64,000 nucleotides of DNA from Halothermothrix sp. (lineage in GTDB: Bacteria > Bacillota > Halanaerobiia > DY22613): positions 1 through 64,000 of the forward strand of contig JAENYK010000014.1 in NCBI GenBank assembly GCA_016841825.1. Reading direction: 5' to 3'. Positions 55,173 through 63,910 of the stretch are shown here, piece after piece (the stretch's first letter is position 1; each line of letters starts with the position of its first letter). The position numbers were made by a program, and so were the translations under genes. The notes beneath the pieces were generated by a model. That model saw nothing but the letters and a program-made list of their open reading frames with translations. It was not told the origin of the DNA and made no database searches.

Positions 55173-55201
55173 ATTATATAGTTCAGGATAATTTTTGTCA
55201 A
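55173..55201 (-). promoter_or_regulatory. Sigma-A promoter of the XRE regulator gene
   Basis: TTGACA (55201-55196), 17-bp spacer, TATAAT (55178-55173). A perfect consensus, with a leader of about 20 nt before the ribosome site. Confidence 0.9.
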
Positions 55202-55451
55202 TAATATCAAGAATTGTTTAATAAAGTTAACTGTGTGTTAATTATTCGTAATTTTGTCGGGATTAAGATCATATGTTAATTTAAATTTAATTTCATGAAC
55301 TTATTTTTGGGTTTTAAACATAATTCAGATTTTAATTTAAGTGAGTAAGATTACACTTTTTAACTATGCAAATATTATATCCATATTTTGTCCTTATCTA
55401 CTAAAAAGCTTTCTCCAAAGAATTTTCTTTAAAGAAAGCAGAAATTTAGAA
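55202..55451. other. Gene-free AT-rich interval
   Basis: No gene seen between the XRE promoter and the stop of the second amidase. Very AT-rich, with a weak hairpin-like stretch near 55410-55440 (TTCTTTAAAGAA) that might end the amidase transcript. Confidence 0.4.
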
Positions 55452-56867
55452 TTAATTATCCTTTGTCGTATAATACCTGATTACTCCGTTCAGAATTCCT
55501 TCTGCAACTTTCTGACGAAATTCCGAATCTTTTAATAATGCCTCATCTTCTCGATTACTAAGATAGGCAGTTTCAATTAAAATTGCGGGAGCCTTTGTCT
55601 CTCGCAAAACCACAAAATCAGCTGCTCTAAGCCCTTTACTGGCTAAACCAGTATTTTTGATAATCTCCTCATGGACGTACCAGGCAAACGCCCAATTATC
55701 CTTAGTAGCATTATAATGACCATAAACTGTTGAACCATGGGTTACTTCTTTGGGATGAGCGTCAGCATGAATGCTAATAAATAAATCTGCACGATTTTCA
55801 TTGGCTATCTCTGCTCTCTCATAAAGACCTGGATCTTCATCACTTTTGCGAGTCATGATAGTATATGCACCGGCTGCCTGTAAAAGTTTTATTAATTTTT
55901 GAGCAATATCATAATTTACTTCACTCTCATAAAGCCCTGTGATTCCGATGGCTCCAGGGTTTTTGCCTCCATGCCCGGGATCAATAACGATAATCTTATT
56001 CTGCAAAGCCTTAATCGCCGGAGTTGAAGGTTGTGGTTCAGCGATATACTCTTCTATCTCTGTCCCAGGAGTAAATAGATCTATAACTAACTTTTGTTGT
56101 AAAGGCAGAACGTGGATTTGATAATCTATCTCAGCCCCAGACAGATCCAGAACTACCCTTACTATTGAAGGTTCTTTCTGAAACTGACTAACTCTGATAG
56201 AGGTAAGTAAATTATGATGTACTGTCAATAATTTGCGTTTCTGATTGTACTGGGTATCAGGAATATCAATTACTAGACGTTCAGGTTCATGTAAGCGAAA
56301 AGCTTCGTATTTCTCTGGATCTGTCAGTTCAAAGATTACCCTGACCTGTTCTTTATAACTTTCAAAAGTTATATCATTTAAATTACTACGTTTCACTCGA
56401 ATTAATTTCTCTTCCGGAAACCACTCAACCTCAGCTCTTAGAGCCTCAGCAATAAAACGCAGAGGTACCAGAGTTTGTCCACCTTCTAACATTGGTGGTA
56501 CATCTAATTGAACTTTATGACCATCAATATTAGCCTCTGAATCCCCAATCTTTAAAAATATCGGTCCAGATGTATCTTCAACCTTAATAATTCTGGTAGA
56601 ATCAAACCAGAGTACTGGAATTCCTAAAGAATCCGTAACTGTCTTCAATGGAACCATAGAACGCCCTGCAATAATCGTTGCTCCTTCGTTCTCAGAGATC
56701 AATTGCCCATTTATCTCTAACTTAACCGATGAACTCACCGTCCCCGCAGCAGCTAAACTATTTATGGGAGATAAGATCATTAATATACAAATAAGAGGCA
56801 ATAAATAAACCTGAAATTTCTGCAATTTGTCCAACATATTTTGCAAATACACCTTCCTGAGTACCAT
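55452..56867 (-). CDS. N-acetylmuramoyl-L-alanine amidase with Cu-amine-oxidase-N and AMIN domains
   Basis: 471 residues; ATG 56867 with AAAGGAG 9 bases before. Signal peptide FQVYLLPLICILMILS (cleavage after SLAAA), copper-amine-oxidase-like N domain (about 45-160: GRSMVPLKTVTDSLGIPVLW), one AMIN domain with PERLVIDIPD, and Amidase_3 (about 290-471) with IVIDPGHGGKNPGAIG, FISIHADAHP and ILIETAYLSNREDE supplying the zinc ligands and catalytic Glu. A shorter paralogue of the amidase at 52168-54252 with one rather than three AMIN units. Divergent from RNase J. Confidence 0.9.
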   Translation of the reverse strand: MVLRKVYLQNMLDKLQKFQVYLLPLICILMILSPINSLAAAGTVSSSVKLEINGQLISENEGATIIAGRSMVPLKTVTDSLGIPVLWFDSTRIIKVEDTSGPIFLKIGDSEANIDGHKVQLDVPPMLEGGQTLVPLRFIAEALRAEVEWFPEEKLIRVKRSNLNDITFESYKEQVRVIFELTDPEKYEAFRLHEPERLVIDIPDTQYNQKRKLLTVHHNLLTSIRVSQFQKEPSIVRVVLDLSGAEIDYQIHVLPLQQKLVIDLFTPGTEIEEYIAEPQPSTPAIKALQNKIIVIDPGHGGKNPGAIGITGLYESEVNYDIAQKLIKLLQAAGAYTIMTRKSDEDPGLYERAEIANENRADLFISIHADAHPKEVTHGSTVYGHYNATKDNWAFAWYVHEEIIKNTGLASKGLRAADFVVLRETKAPAILIETAYLSNREDEALLKDSEFRQKVAEGILNGVIRYYTTKDN

Positions 56868-57125
56868 TCTTATGTACTCCTTTCTATTCTATAGTAATAT
56901 TATTACGCATATAATTAAATTGTCTAATCTATTATATATATTATATAACATATGTCCGTTCTTTGCAGTAATTATTCTAAAGTAATTTCTGGTATCATAT
57001 TTACATAGATACTCATTCTTTAGGATTAAAATTAGGAATTTATGTTTATAATAGATTTAATCAAATTCGCACACAGTGCATAGAAGTTTTCGGATTTGTA
57101 TTTTTATAAGATTGGAGGAAGTCAA

Positions 57126-58796
57126 ATGTCAACACACAAAGATCCCACCATCTCAATAATTGCCCTTGGTGGACGCGGGGAAATTGGAGATAATATGTTA
57201 GTCATAGAAGATGATGAAAATATTATTGTTCTTGATTCAGGTATTATGTTCCCGGAAGATGACCAATATGGAATTGATCTGGTTATGCCTGATATTTCGT
57301 ACTTAGTTAGTAATAAAGATAAAGTCAGGGCTATTTTAATCTCCCACGGTCATGAGGATCATATTGGGGCAATCCCTTATGTATTACGGGATTTAAATGT
57401 TCCCATTTATGGAACCAGACTCACTCTGGGTTTGATCCAGTTAAAATTAAAAGAGTTTAATCTGAGCAGTACCACTTCTTTAATTGAGGTATCCCCGGGT
57501 GAGAAAGTACAGATAGCCACTTTTAATGTAGAATTCATTCATATGAATCACAGTATTCCCGATTCAATTGCTATGGTAATTAGGACAAAAGCCGGTACAG
57601 TACTATATACTGGAGACTACAAAATAGATCATACTCCAATTGATGGTAAACCTGCTGACCTTCAGAGACTTGGTCAGGTTGGTGCAGAAGGTGTTCTTGC
57701 ATTATTGGGAGATAGCACTAATGCAGAACGGGAAGGAACTACATTATCTGAATCTGTAGTCAGCAATACCATTGAAGAAACATTTAAACTGGTCAACTCC
57801 AGAATCATTATTTCAACCTTCTCCAGTAATATCCACCGGGTACAACAGGTCTTTCAGGCAGCCAATAAGACTGGTCGAAAAGTTGCCATCACAGGCCGAA
57901 GTATGATAAATGTAATCACCCTTGCTTCACAATTGGGGTATCTGGATATTCCAGATGGTATTATGATCGATATTCGTCAGATCCATAGCTTACCTCCGCA
58001 AAAAGTGGTTTTATTAATGACAGGTAGTCAGGGTGAGCCCATGGCAGCTTTAACCAGAATCTCCCGTGGTGACCATCGTCAAATCGAAATCCTTCCCGGT
58101 GATACTGTAGTACTTTCTTCCATGCCTATTCCCGGAAATGAACGTTCAATTGGACAGACCATTAACCAACTATATCGCCTCGGTGCAGAGGTTTTATATG
58201 ATGGGATGATTGATGCCCATGCATCAGGGCATGCCTGTCAGGAAGAGATGAAAACTATGTTGAATCTAATCAAACCCAGGTTTCTAATCCCGGTCCACGG
58301 AGAATATCGTCATCTTCACCATCACGCCAGGCTGGGTCGCCAGGTGGGAATTCCGGAAGAGAATATTTTCATCGTTGATAATGGAGTCAGGCTTAATCTG
58401 ACCAAAGATCGCTGTTGGATTGCCGGAAGTGTCCCCTCAGGTGATATCTTAATCGACGGTCTGGGTGTGGGCGATGTAGGAAATATCGTTCTCAGGGATC
58501 GCAAAATGCTTTCGGAGAATGGTATAGTCATTGTATCTTTGACCATCGAACGAAAAACAGCAAAAGTTCTGGCAGGGCCAAGTATCCTCTCCCGGGGATT
58601 TGTCTATATCAAGGAGTCTAAGGAATTGATCGAAGAGGCAGAGGGGCTGGCCCGGGAAGCCCTGCGTGAACTGGAAGTGAAAGGGGTTACCGATTGGGCG
58701 ACTATCAAAAAAGTTGTTATCGATTCTATAGATAATTATCTCTATCAAAAAACTAAACGCAATCCAGTGATTTTACCGATTATAATGGAAATCTAA
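57126..58796 (+). CDS. rnj: Ribonuclease J
   Basis: 556 residues from ATG 57126 behind GGAGG, close to the 555 of B. subtilis RNase J1. Metallo-beta-lactamase motifs: ILISHGHEDHIGAIPYVLRD (zinc ligands), VEFIHMNHSIPDS, LYTGDYKIDH; beta-CASP motifs: GDSTNAEREG, STFSSNIHRVQQV, GSQGEPMAAL, HASGHACQEE and FLIPVHGEYRHL. The C-terminal domain (after about 450) is complete. It performs 5'-3' exonuclease and endonuclease decay of mRNA. Confidence 0.95.
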   Translation: MSTHKDPTISIIALGGRGEIGDNMLVIEDDENIIVLDSGIMFPEDDQYGIDLVMPDISYLVSNKDKVRAILISHGHEDHIGAIPYVLRDLNVPIYGTRLTLGLIQLKLKEFNLSSTTSLIEVSPGEKVQIATFNVEFIHMNHSIPDSIAMVIRTKAGTVLYTGDYKIDHTPIDGKPADLQRLGQVGAEGVLALLGDSTNAEREGTTLSESVVSNTIEETFKLVNSRIIISTFSSNIHRVQQVFQAANKTGRKVAITGRSMINVITLASQLGYLDIPDGIMIDIRQIHSLPPQKVVLLMTGSQGEPMAALTRISRGDHRQIEILPGDTVVLSSMPIPGNERSIGQTINQLYRLGAEVLYDGMIDAHASGHACQEEMKTMLNLIKPRFLIPVHGEYRHLHHHARLGRQVGIPEENIFIVDNGVRLNLTKDRCWIAGSVPSGDILIDGLGVGDVGNIVLRDRKMLSENGIVIVSLTIERKTAKVLAGPSILSRGFVYIKESKELIEEAEGLAREALRELEVKGVTDWATIKKVVIDSIDNYLYQKTKRNPVILPIIMEI

Positions 58797-58825
58797 AGCT
58801 TCTGGAGAAAAAATTCTGATAAACA

Positions 58826-58856
58826 AGACAGGACCTGACCCATGGTCAGGTCTCTC
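58826..58856. terminator. Weak hairpin after RNase J gene
   Basis: Perfect GACCTGACC/GGTCAGGTC stem (58832-58852) around CAT, without a real T-run. It lies between two convergent genes. Confidence 0.35.
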
Positions 58857-58891
58857 AGACCCAGTTTACTATTATTACAAAATCTCTCTAC

Positions 58892-59035
58892 CTAATCCAA
58901 CCCCCGTCCATCTCCAGAGATTTCATCAAAGTAAAAGTATAATTCATCGATCTCTTGACTGGGAAGAGGATAAAAAATCTGTGAGCTTAAATTATACCTC
59001 TGTATAGTAATAAGATATTTTTCCTTTTTTGACAT
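58892..59035 (-). CDS. Small hypothetical protein, 47 residues
   Basis: ATG 59035 is preceded by AAAGGAGATG, TAG at 58892-58894. The product begins MSKKEKYLITIQRYNLSSQI and contains LPSQEIDELYFYFDEISG; it is acidic toward the C-terminus and soluble. A good ribosome site and sensible codon use argue for a real gene, though nothing identifies its function. It stands alone, opposite in direction to its neighbours. Confidence 0.5.
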   Translation of the reverse strand: MSKKEKYLITIQRYNLSSQIFYPLPSQEIDELYFYFDEISGDGRGLD

Positions 59036-59168
59036 TAACAGCATCTCCTTTGAGTTATTTTAATTTTGCATTACTGGTATACCCTGATTTCTTCTATCCT
59101 AAATATCTGGACAAACAAATTTTTTTTGAAATAGGCAGGAGATTCTTCAAAAAAGAAGAAATAAGTAA

Positions 59169-59183
59169 TAGTAATAATTATTA
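59169..59183. promoter_or_regulatory. PerR-box-like palindrome upstream of the flavodiiron gene
   Basis: TAGTAATAATTATTA contains the 12-bp perfect palindrome TAATAATTATTA and agrees with the PerR box TTATAATAATTATAA at 12 of 15 positions by eye. It lies about 75 bp before the flavodiiron start. A role in peroxide or oxygen response is inferred. Confidence 0.35.
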
Positions 59184-59256
59184 ATAAGCTCAATCGAATT
59201 TATTATTTACATTGATGATGTAAGTTAAAACTTTTAGCATTGAAAGGGTGGTAAGT

Positions 59257-60453
59257 GTGAAACCGGTAGAGATTAAAAAAGATATTTACTGGGTAGGAGG
59301 GTTAGACCCTACTTTAGAGATTTTTGACATTGTAATGGAGACTGAACATGGCACTACATATAACTCATATCTTATCCAGGGAGATAAGATCGCACTTATT
59401 GAGACTGTCAAAGAGAAGTGCTTCGCGGAGTATGTACAAACTTTGCAAACGATTATTGATCCAGCTGATATTGACTATATTGTTCTTAATCATACTGAAC
59501 CTGACCATACAGGAAGTCTAAGATTATTATTAGAAAAAGCACCTGACGCTACTGTAATCTGCTCACAGGCTGCATCCATATATCTCAAAGAGATGCTTAA
59601 CCAGGATTTCCCTGTTCAGATTGTTAAGGAAGGCGATTCTCTTGATTTAGGGCAAAATAAAGTTTTAAAATTCATCAGTGCCCCTATGCTTCACTGGCCA
59701 GATTCTATCTATACCTATCTTGAATCTGACAAGATTCTTTTTAGTTGTGACTCTTTTGGCTGTCATTATTGTGAAGGGGAAAGTATCTTCAATGACCAGA
59801 TTAAAGATACAGAAGAGCTGTTAGCTGCCCAAAAGTACTATTTTGACGTCATTATGAAACCGTTTAGTAACTACGTTATCTCCGCATATAATAAGATCAA
59901 GAATTTGGAGATCTCCATAATCTGTCCCGGTCATGGACCGATTTTGCGCTCTGACCCCTGGAGAGTTGTGGAACTCTTCAAAACCTGGGCTGAGATTAGT
60001 TTTGACATTGCTCCTCAGGGTAAAGTCTTTATTGGATATTGTTCAGCCTATGGATATACAGAAAGAATGGCCCAGACCATCAAAAAAGAGTTGGAAGCAG
60101 CCAGATTAGAAGTGACTATGTTAAATATTGGGGAATGTGACCCAACCAGGATTAATCATAGCATTAACAATGCTGAAGCTATTCTTATTGGTTCTCCTAC
60201 CATTAATCAGGATACAGTTCCGCCGGTCTGGACTACCTTATCTCAGATTTCACCAATCACACAACGGGGTAAAATAGCTGGAGCTTTTGGGTCATATGGT
60301 TGGAGTGGAGAAGCAGTTGGGATGATTACCGATCGCTTAAGAAGTTTGAAATTAAAAGTAGTCGATCCTTTGCGAATAAAATTCGTCCCATCTGAAGACC
60401 AGTTAGAAGAATGTCGTGCATTTGCACGTAAAATTATAAAAGCTTTAAAATAA
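59257..60453 (+). CDS. Flavodiiron protein (FprA, oxygen/NO reductase)
   Basis: 398 residues from GTG 59257 (another GTG at 59248 is in frame) after GAAAGGG. Metallo-beta-lactamase-like domain with the diiron ligands: NHTEPDHTGS (HxExDH), APMLHWPDS, FSCDSFGCHYC and CPGHGPIL. Flavodoxin domain after about 250: VFIGYCSAYGYTERMAQTI, GSPTINQDTVPPVWTTL and FGSYGWSGEAVG bind FMN. It reduces O2 to water in anaerobes, with electrons from rubredoxin, whose gene follows 23 bp downstream. Confidence 0.93.
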   Translation: MKPVEIKKDIYWVGGLDPTLEIFDIVMETEHGTTYNSYLIQGDKIALIETVKEKCFAEYVQTLQTIIDPADIDYIVLNHTEPDHTGSLRLLLEKAPDATVICSQAASIYLKEMLNQDFPVQIVKEGDSLDLGQNKVLKFISAPMLHWPDSIYTYLESDKILFSCDSFGCHYCEGESIFNDQIKDTEELLAAQKYYFDVIMKPFSNYVISAYNKIKNLEISIICPGHGPILRSDPWRVVELFKTWAEISFDIAPQGKVFIGYCSAYGYTERMAQTIKKELEAARLEVTMLNIGECDPTRINHSINNAEAILIGSPTINQDTVPPVWTTLSQISPITQRGKIAGAFGSYGWSGEAVGMITDRLRSLKLKVVDPLRIKFVPSEDQLEECRAFARKIIKALK

Positions 60454-60476
60454 ATAATCATAAAGGAGGTAGTTAG

Positions 60477-60641
60477 ATGGATAAATATATCTGTACCGTC
60501 TGTAGCTATGTTTACGACCCAGAGAAAGGTGATCCCGATAATGGTGTTGCTCCCGGTACACCTTTCGAAGAGTTACCTGATGACTGGGTATGTCCTGAAT
60601 GTGGTATGGGCAAAGACGTTTTCGAAAAATATGATGACTAA
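60477..60641 (+). CDS. Rubredoxin
   Basis: 54 residues from ATG 60477 behind AAAGGAGG. Two CxxC iron-binding pairs, [16 protein letters not shown] and [15 protein letters not shown], and the aromatic residues of the rubredoxin core are present. It carries single electrons, here most likely to the flavodiiron protein encoded 23 bp upstream, for oxygen detoxification. Confidence 0.96.
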   Translation: MDKYICTVCSYVYDPEKGDPDNGVAPGTPFEELPDDWVCPECGMGKDVFEKYDD

Positions 60642-60686
60642 TTATTAATTAAAGCTGAAGATTGCTTCAAATTTGGAAACTATGTA

Positions 60687-60800
60687 ATTTTAACAACATT
60701 GCAGAAGGGAAGTCTCCCAACCTTTATAGGTGAAAATATAAATACCTGATTGGTACTTACTTCAGTGGAGATACAAATCCCACTCTAAAGTTGTTAAAAT
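60687..60800 (+). repeat. Structured intergenic element with outer inverted repeat
   Basis: ATTTTAACAAC (60687-60697) and GTTGTTAAAAT (60790-60800) are exact inverted repeats enclosing several small hairpins, one of which (CTTCAGTGGAGATACAAATC) is closely similar to the hairpin at 957-986. It could be a non-autonomous IS200/IS605-type relic or a structured RNA in the tail of the flavodiiron-rubredoxin transcript. A palindrome AACAGCTTGCTGTT (about 60820) follows. Confidence 0.45.
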
Positions 60801-60837
60801 CAAGCGTTAACAGCTTGCTGTTGAACTTTAAGCTTAC

Positions 60838-60878
60838 AAAAAAGCGTTTTCTCCCGCCAGTGGAGAAGACGCTTTTTT
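60838..60878 (+). terminator. Terminator after the flavodiiron-rubredoxin operon
   Basis: Stem AGCGTTTTCTCC/GGAGAAGACGCT (one mismatch) with six T residues on the plus strand. Confidence 0.9.
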
Positions 60879-60969
60879 ATAATCAGGATAAAACCAACAG
60901 TATAGATTATCCCCTCTGACAGAAACTAGTTTTAAACAGCATTTTATCTGAAGAGAGGAGGAGATTATA

Positions 60970-61167
60970 ATGCGGAGAACTCGTAATGATCTTAGAGCAT
61001 TTAAAGGACTCATCCAATCAAAGAAATTGCACGATTTAGAGACTGCCGAAATTTACGAATTAATGGATGATGTTGAGATGAATCAACATTTAGCAGATCC
61101 CGAAAAAGCCACTCCGCGACCGCGCAGTGATTTACCAAAAAATCATCATCATGATCCAATCGAATAG
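60970..61167 (+). CDS. Hypothetical 65-residue protein
   Basis: ATG 60970 follows the strong site AGAGGAGGAG, TAG at 61165. The product is charged and helical, beginning MRRTRNDLRAFKGLIQSKK, with YELMDDVEMNQHLADPEKA and a Pro/His-rich end, NHHHDPIE. No signal or known domain. It is flanked by terminators on both sides and so is its own transcription unit. Strong translation signals suggest abundant expression; function unknown. Confidence 0.65.
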   Translation: MRRTRNDLRAFKGLIQSKKLHDLETAEIYELMDDVEMNQHLADPEKATPRPRSDLPKNHHHDPIE

Positions 61168-61199
61168 AAAAATCGTCCTCTGCAGAGGGCGATTTTCCA
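61167..61199. terminator. Bidirectional terminator between convergent genes
   Basis: Stem AAAATCG-CCTCT/AGAGG-CGATTTT (61169-61196) with one internal mismatch. T-rich on both strands; it can end the 65-residue gene (plus) and the HD-GYP gene (minus). Confidence 0.85.
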
Positions 61200-61221
61200 C
61201 CTTCATATCATTGAATTGAAA

Positions 61222-62220
61222 CTAGAACATTCTGGCGATCTTGATTTCGTCAGTTTTGGATAGGTCAATAAAACCATCCTCTGTCTGAATCAATGGCGAA
61301 AAAGGCCGATAAGGATTTTTAAACACAATTCTTCCCACCTGATTGTTAGATAAAAGAACCTGTTCTCCTACAAGAATGTCCAACATATGTTCCGTAAAGA
61401 TCCTTAATAATCTTAAGTCAAACTCCTGATACTGGTTATGCATAAATTGTAAAACTTCAAAAAAATCTTTCTTATCCCGATAAGATCTGTCCGAAGTAAG
61501 GGCATCAAAAACATCAACAATCGCCAAAATCCTGGCTAATTCAGGTATCTTATCACCTTTAAGACCTTGAGGATAACCTGTACCGTCACTCCTCTCATGA
61601 TGATAAAGCACAGCTGCCAGAACTTCTTTTGAAAGGTCACCGCTTTGCAATAAGATGTCATAACCCAAAAAAGAATGCCGTTTCACCTCTCGCCATTCCT
61701 CTTCAGTCAAATCACCAGGTTTATTTAAAATATCCTGACCCACCTTAATCTTTCCTAAATCATGACATAACCCCGCCAGTGCAGCATCATTTGGATTAGA
61801 ACCCGACCATTTAGCCAACATCATTGCCAAATAACAGACATTCAGAGAATGTTGATAGGTATAGTGGTCAACTTTACGAATCCCATTAATATATTTGAGA
61901 AGTGAACTATATGAGTGGGTATTGGAAAACTTTTCAACTATATCAGTAATCTGTTCCATATCTATCGGTTTGTCATCGCGAACCATCTTAACCAGTTTAT
62001 CAAAAGCTTCATAATTCTGTTGATAAATCTTGAAATTCTCTGTATGGATCTCCTCATTAATCCAGACATGAAAAATTTTGTTGTGGATAAACTGTCTTAC
62101 CATCTTCGCCGTTAAAATTGTCCCTTTGGCTACTAACAAAATCCCATCTGCCTCAATATCTCTAGCTAACTCCATCCCCTCTTGTAAGAACTGTGTATGT
62201 ATTAGTATCTCTTTCACCAT
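61222..62220 (-). CDS. HD-GYP domain cyclic-di-GMP phosphodiesterase
   Basis: 332 residues from ATG 62220 behind GGAGGGG. An N-terminal module (GMELARDIEADGILLVAKGT) typical of HD-GYP proteins is followed by the catalytic domain (about 125-290): HQHSLNV-type YQHSLNVCYLAMMLAKWS, the HD pair in GLCHDLGKIKVG, LGYDILLQS, HHERSDGTGYPQGLKGDKIP (GYP) and VDVFDALTSDRSYR. All metal-binding residues are present. It hydrolyses cyclic di-GMP. There is a further C-terminal PilZ-like strand region. Only one intact c-di-GMP enzyme remains in the window, since the GGDEF gene is broken. Confidence 0.92.
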   Translation of the reverse strand: MVKEILIHTQFLQEGMELARDIEADGILLVAKGTILTAKMVRQFIHNKIFHVWINEEIHTENFKIYQQNYEAFDKLVKMVRDDKPIDMEQITDIVEKFSNTHSYSSLLKYINGIRKVDHYTYQHSLNVCYLAMMLAKWSGSNPNDAALAGLCHDLGKIKVGQDILNKPGDLTEEEWREVKRHSFLGYDILLQSGDLSKEVLAAVLYHHERSDGTGYPQGLKGDKIPELARILAIVDVFDALTSDRSYRDKKDFFEVLQFMHNQYQEFDLRLLRIFTEHMLDILVGEQVLLSNNQVGRIVFKNPYRPFSPLIQTEDGFIDLSKTDEIKIARMF

Positions 62221-62394
62221 TTTTATCCCCTCCAAATACCCTAATCTAATATTTTTTTAATTCGTTACTTTCATTAAAATTCCCTGCAATTTTCAGGTAG
62301 TTTCCCCCAAAAACAGAGTTTTTTTTAACATTCTGGCTGCTTTGAGAGCAATTTAGACTTAAGATAACCATCATTCATCTTGAAAAAATTTTTT

Positions 62395-62450
62395 ATGAAA
62401 AAACCACTATCAATATTTGTTATCCAATGACAACAATTACATAGTGGTTT
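62395..62450 (-). terminator. Terminator after the DUF4129 gene
   Basis: Stem AAACCACTAT/ATAGTGGTTT (62401-62450) with an inner ATTGTT/AACAAT-like pairing and TTTTTT on the minus strand. Confidence 0.85.
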
Positions 62451-62518
62451 TCAGATTACCGCCAACACCCGGATAACATTCTGCCAGTGTGTCAACAACT
62501 ATAACTTTTATCCTATTT

Positions 62519-63910
62519 TTAGTCAGATTGACCTTCATCTGGTTTATTCTTTGCAACAGTTACCATCTTCTCATAAGCATGTTGAATCTGCTCCAGTTCT
62601 TCTCGACTTACTTCAGAGCCATATCTGGCCTGTTCATAACTGTGAGTAATCTGTTCCAGAGTAACAGTCTGATCTGGGTAAAGTCGATTAATTTTTTCTT
62701 TATATTCTTCAGGGGTATAATGAGTTTCAAAAGGTGATATCTCATAGAAAAATCGCAAAAACTGGTAATAAATCTTCCTAATTCTAATGGCAATACTAGA
62801 ATCGTCATATATAGATCTATCTGATTTCTTACGACGAAATCGGTTTTTCAATGATTCCAGCAAACGTCTAATATCCTGCTTTAAATCTGTAGTTTCAAAG
62901 ATAGATTCTCTTAATTCCTCATAGCCTAACTCTCGTTTTCGCGATTTCCAATAGCGTTTAAGAAAGTACCACACGATTAATAATACACCAACCACTATCA
63001 CAACCCTGACTATCAATCCATAAATAGAGCTATTATCTGTAAATTTGGCGGTGTTTCTGGCAGTCCTATCCTGCAATTGTTCAGCCAAACTATTTTCCAT
63101 ACCTTCCTGTTCTGGCAATACAAAGGGAGGAAGAATTCCTTTCAACCATGTCAGTATTGGTTCAAGCATAACCAATCCAAATAACAAGAGTTCCAAAAAG
63201 ATATTGGTTAATAAATTCCCTAAAAACAGGATAGGAGCTATGACAATTGCAATAGTTTCTGTCGTTAATCCATAAGTCAGCAGGATAGCGAAGATCGAAA
63301 TAAAAAGCACTACAGATAAAGCTACGCCTATCCAGGATGTTTGACTACCATTGTTCTCTTTTACACTCATGTATTTAAACAGAATTGAGAGTATAGCTCC
63401 ACTCAAAAAGAAAAGTAACACCTGGTTGATTGGAATATAAAGACCGATACGTGCTTTTACAAACAGAGTGAAAAGCATAAATATCGCTCCTCTACTATAA
63501 TCAACATTAAAGTCCATCTCTCCGGAAAACAATTTATTAAAGCGTAAACCAATCATCTGAAAGACCACCATCATAACCAGACTCAGTTCAAAGGTAGACA
63601 TAGAAGTCAAATCTATTGGTACTCTCAGAGAATTAGTCAGTAAAGTACATAAAATATTTGCTATAACCAAAAATAAAAGAGCAGCTAATCTGGAAAGAAA
63701 ACTATTATTAATCTTTTCTGATATTTGTAAAATAATTCCACTAAGAAACATCGCTAACCCATATATCCAGATAGTCTCTGGATTGTACTCTTCCTGACTC
63801 AAAAGTTGGATAATCAAGAATACCCAGGGGAAAATAAGCAGAGTATAGAAAAAAGAATATAAAGCTCTACCCAATAGATCCTCAAACAAATTGGATGTTT
63901 TTAATCTCAC
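62519..63910 (-). CDS. DUF4129-containing membrane protein
   Basis: 463 residues. About nine N-terminal TM segments (residues 15-265), one further TM segment (about 308-330, VVIVVGVLLIVWYFLKRYW), and a cytosolic tail with the DUF4129 signature SIAIRIRKIYYQFLRFFYEI and THYTPEEYKEKINRL. Such proteins usually sit with DUF58 and transglutaminase-like genes in a putative envelope or protein-processing cluster. Its start overlaps the end of the upstream gene by about 28 bp. Function unproven. Confidence 0.8.
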   Translation of the reverse strand: MRLKTSNLFEDLLGRALYSFFYTLLIFPWVFLIIQLLSQEEYNPETIWIYGLAMFLSGIILQISEKINNSFLSRLAALLFLVIANILCTLLTNSLRVPIDLTSMSTFELSLVMMVVFQMIGLRFNKLFSGEMDFNVDYSRGAIFMLFTLFVKARIGLYIPINQVLLFFLSGAILSILFKYMSVKENNGSQTSWIGVALSVVLFISIFAILLTYGLTTETIAIVIAPILFLGNLLTNIFLELLLFGLVMLEPILTWLKGILPPFVLPEQEGMENSLAEQLQDRTARNTAKFTDNSSIYGLIVRVVIVVGVLLIVWYFLKRYWKSRKRELGYEELRESIFETTDLKQDIRRLLESLKNRFRRKKSDRSIYDDSSIAIRIRKIYYQFLRFFYEISPFETHYTPEEYKEKINRLYPDQTVTLEQITHSYEQARYGSEVSREELEQIQHAYEKMVTVAKNKPDEGQSD

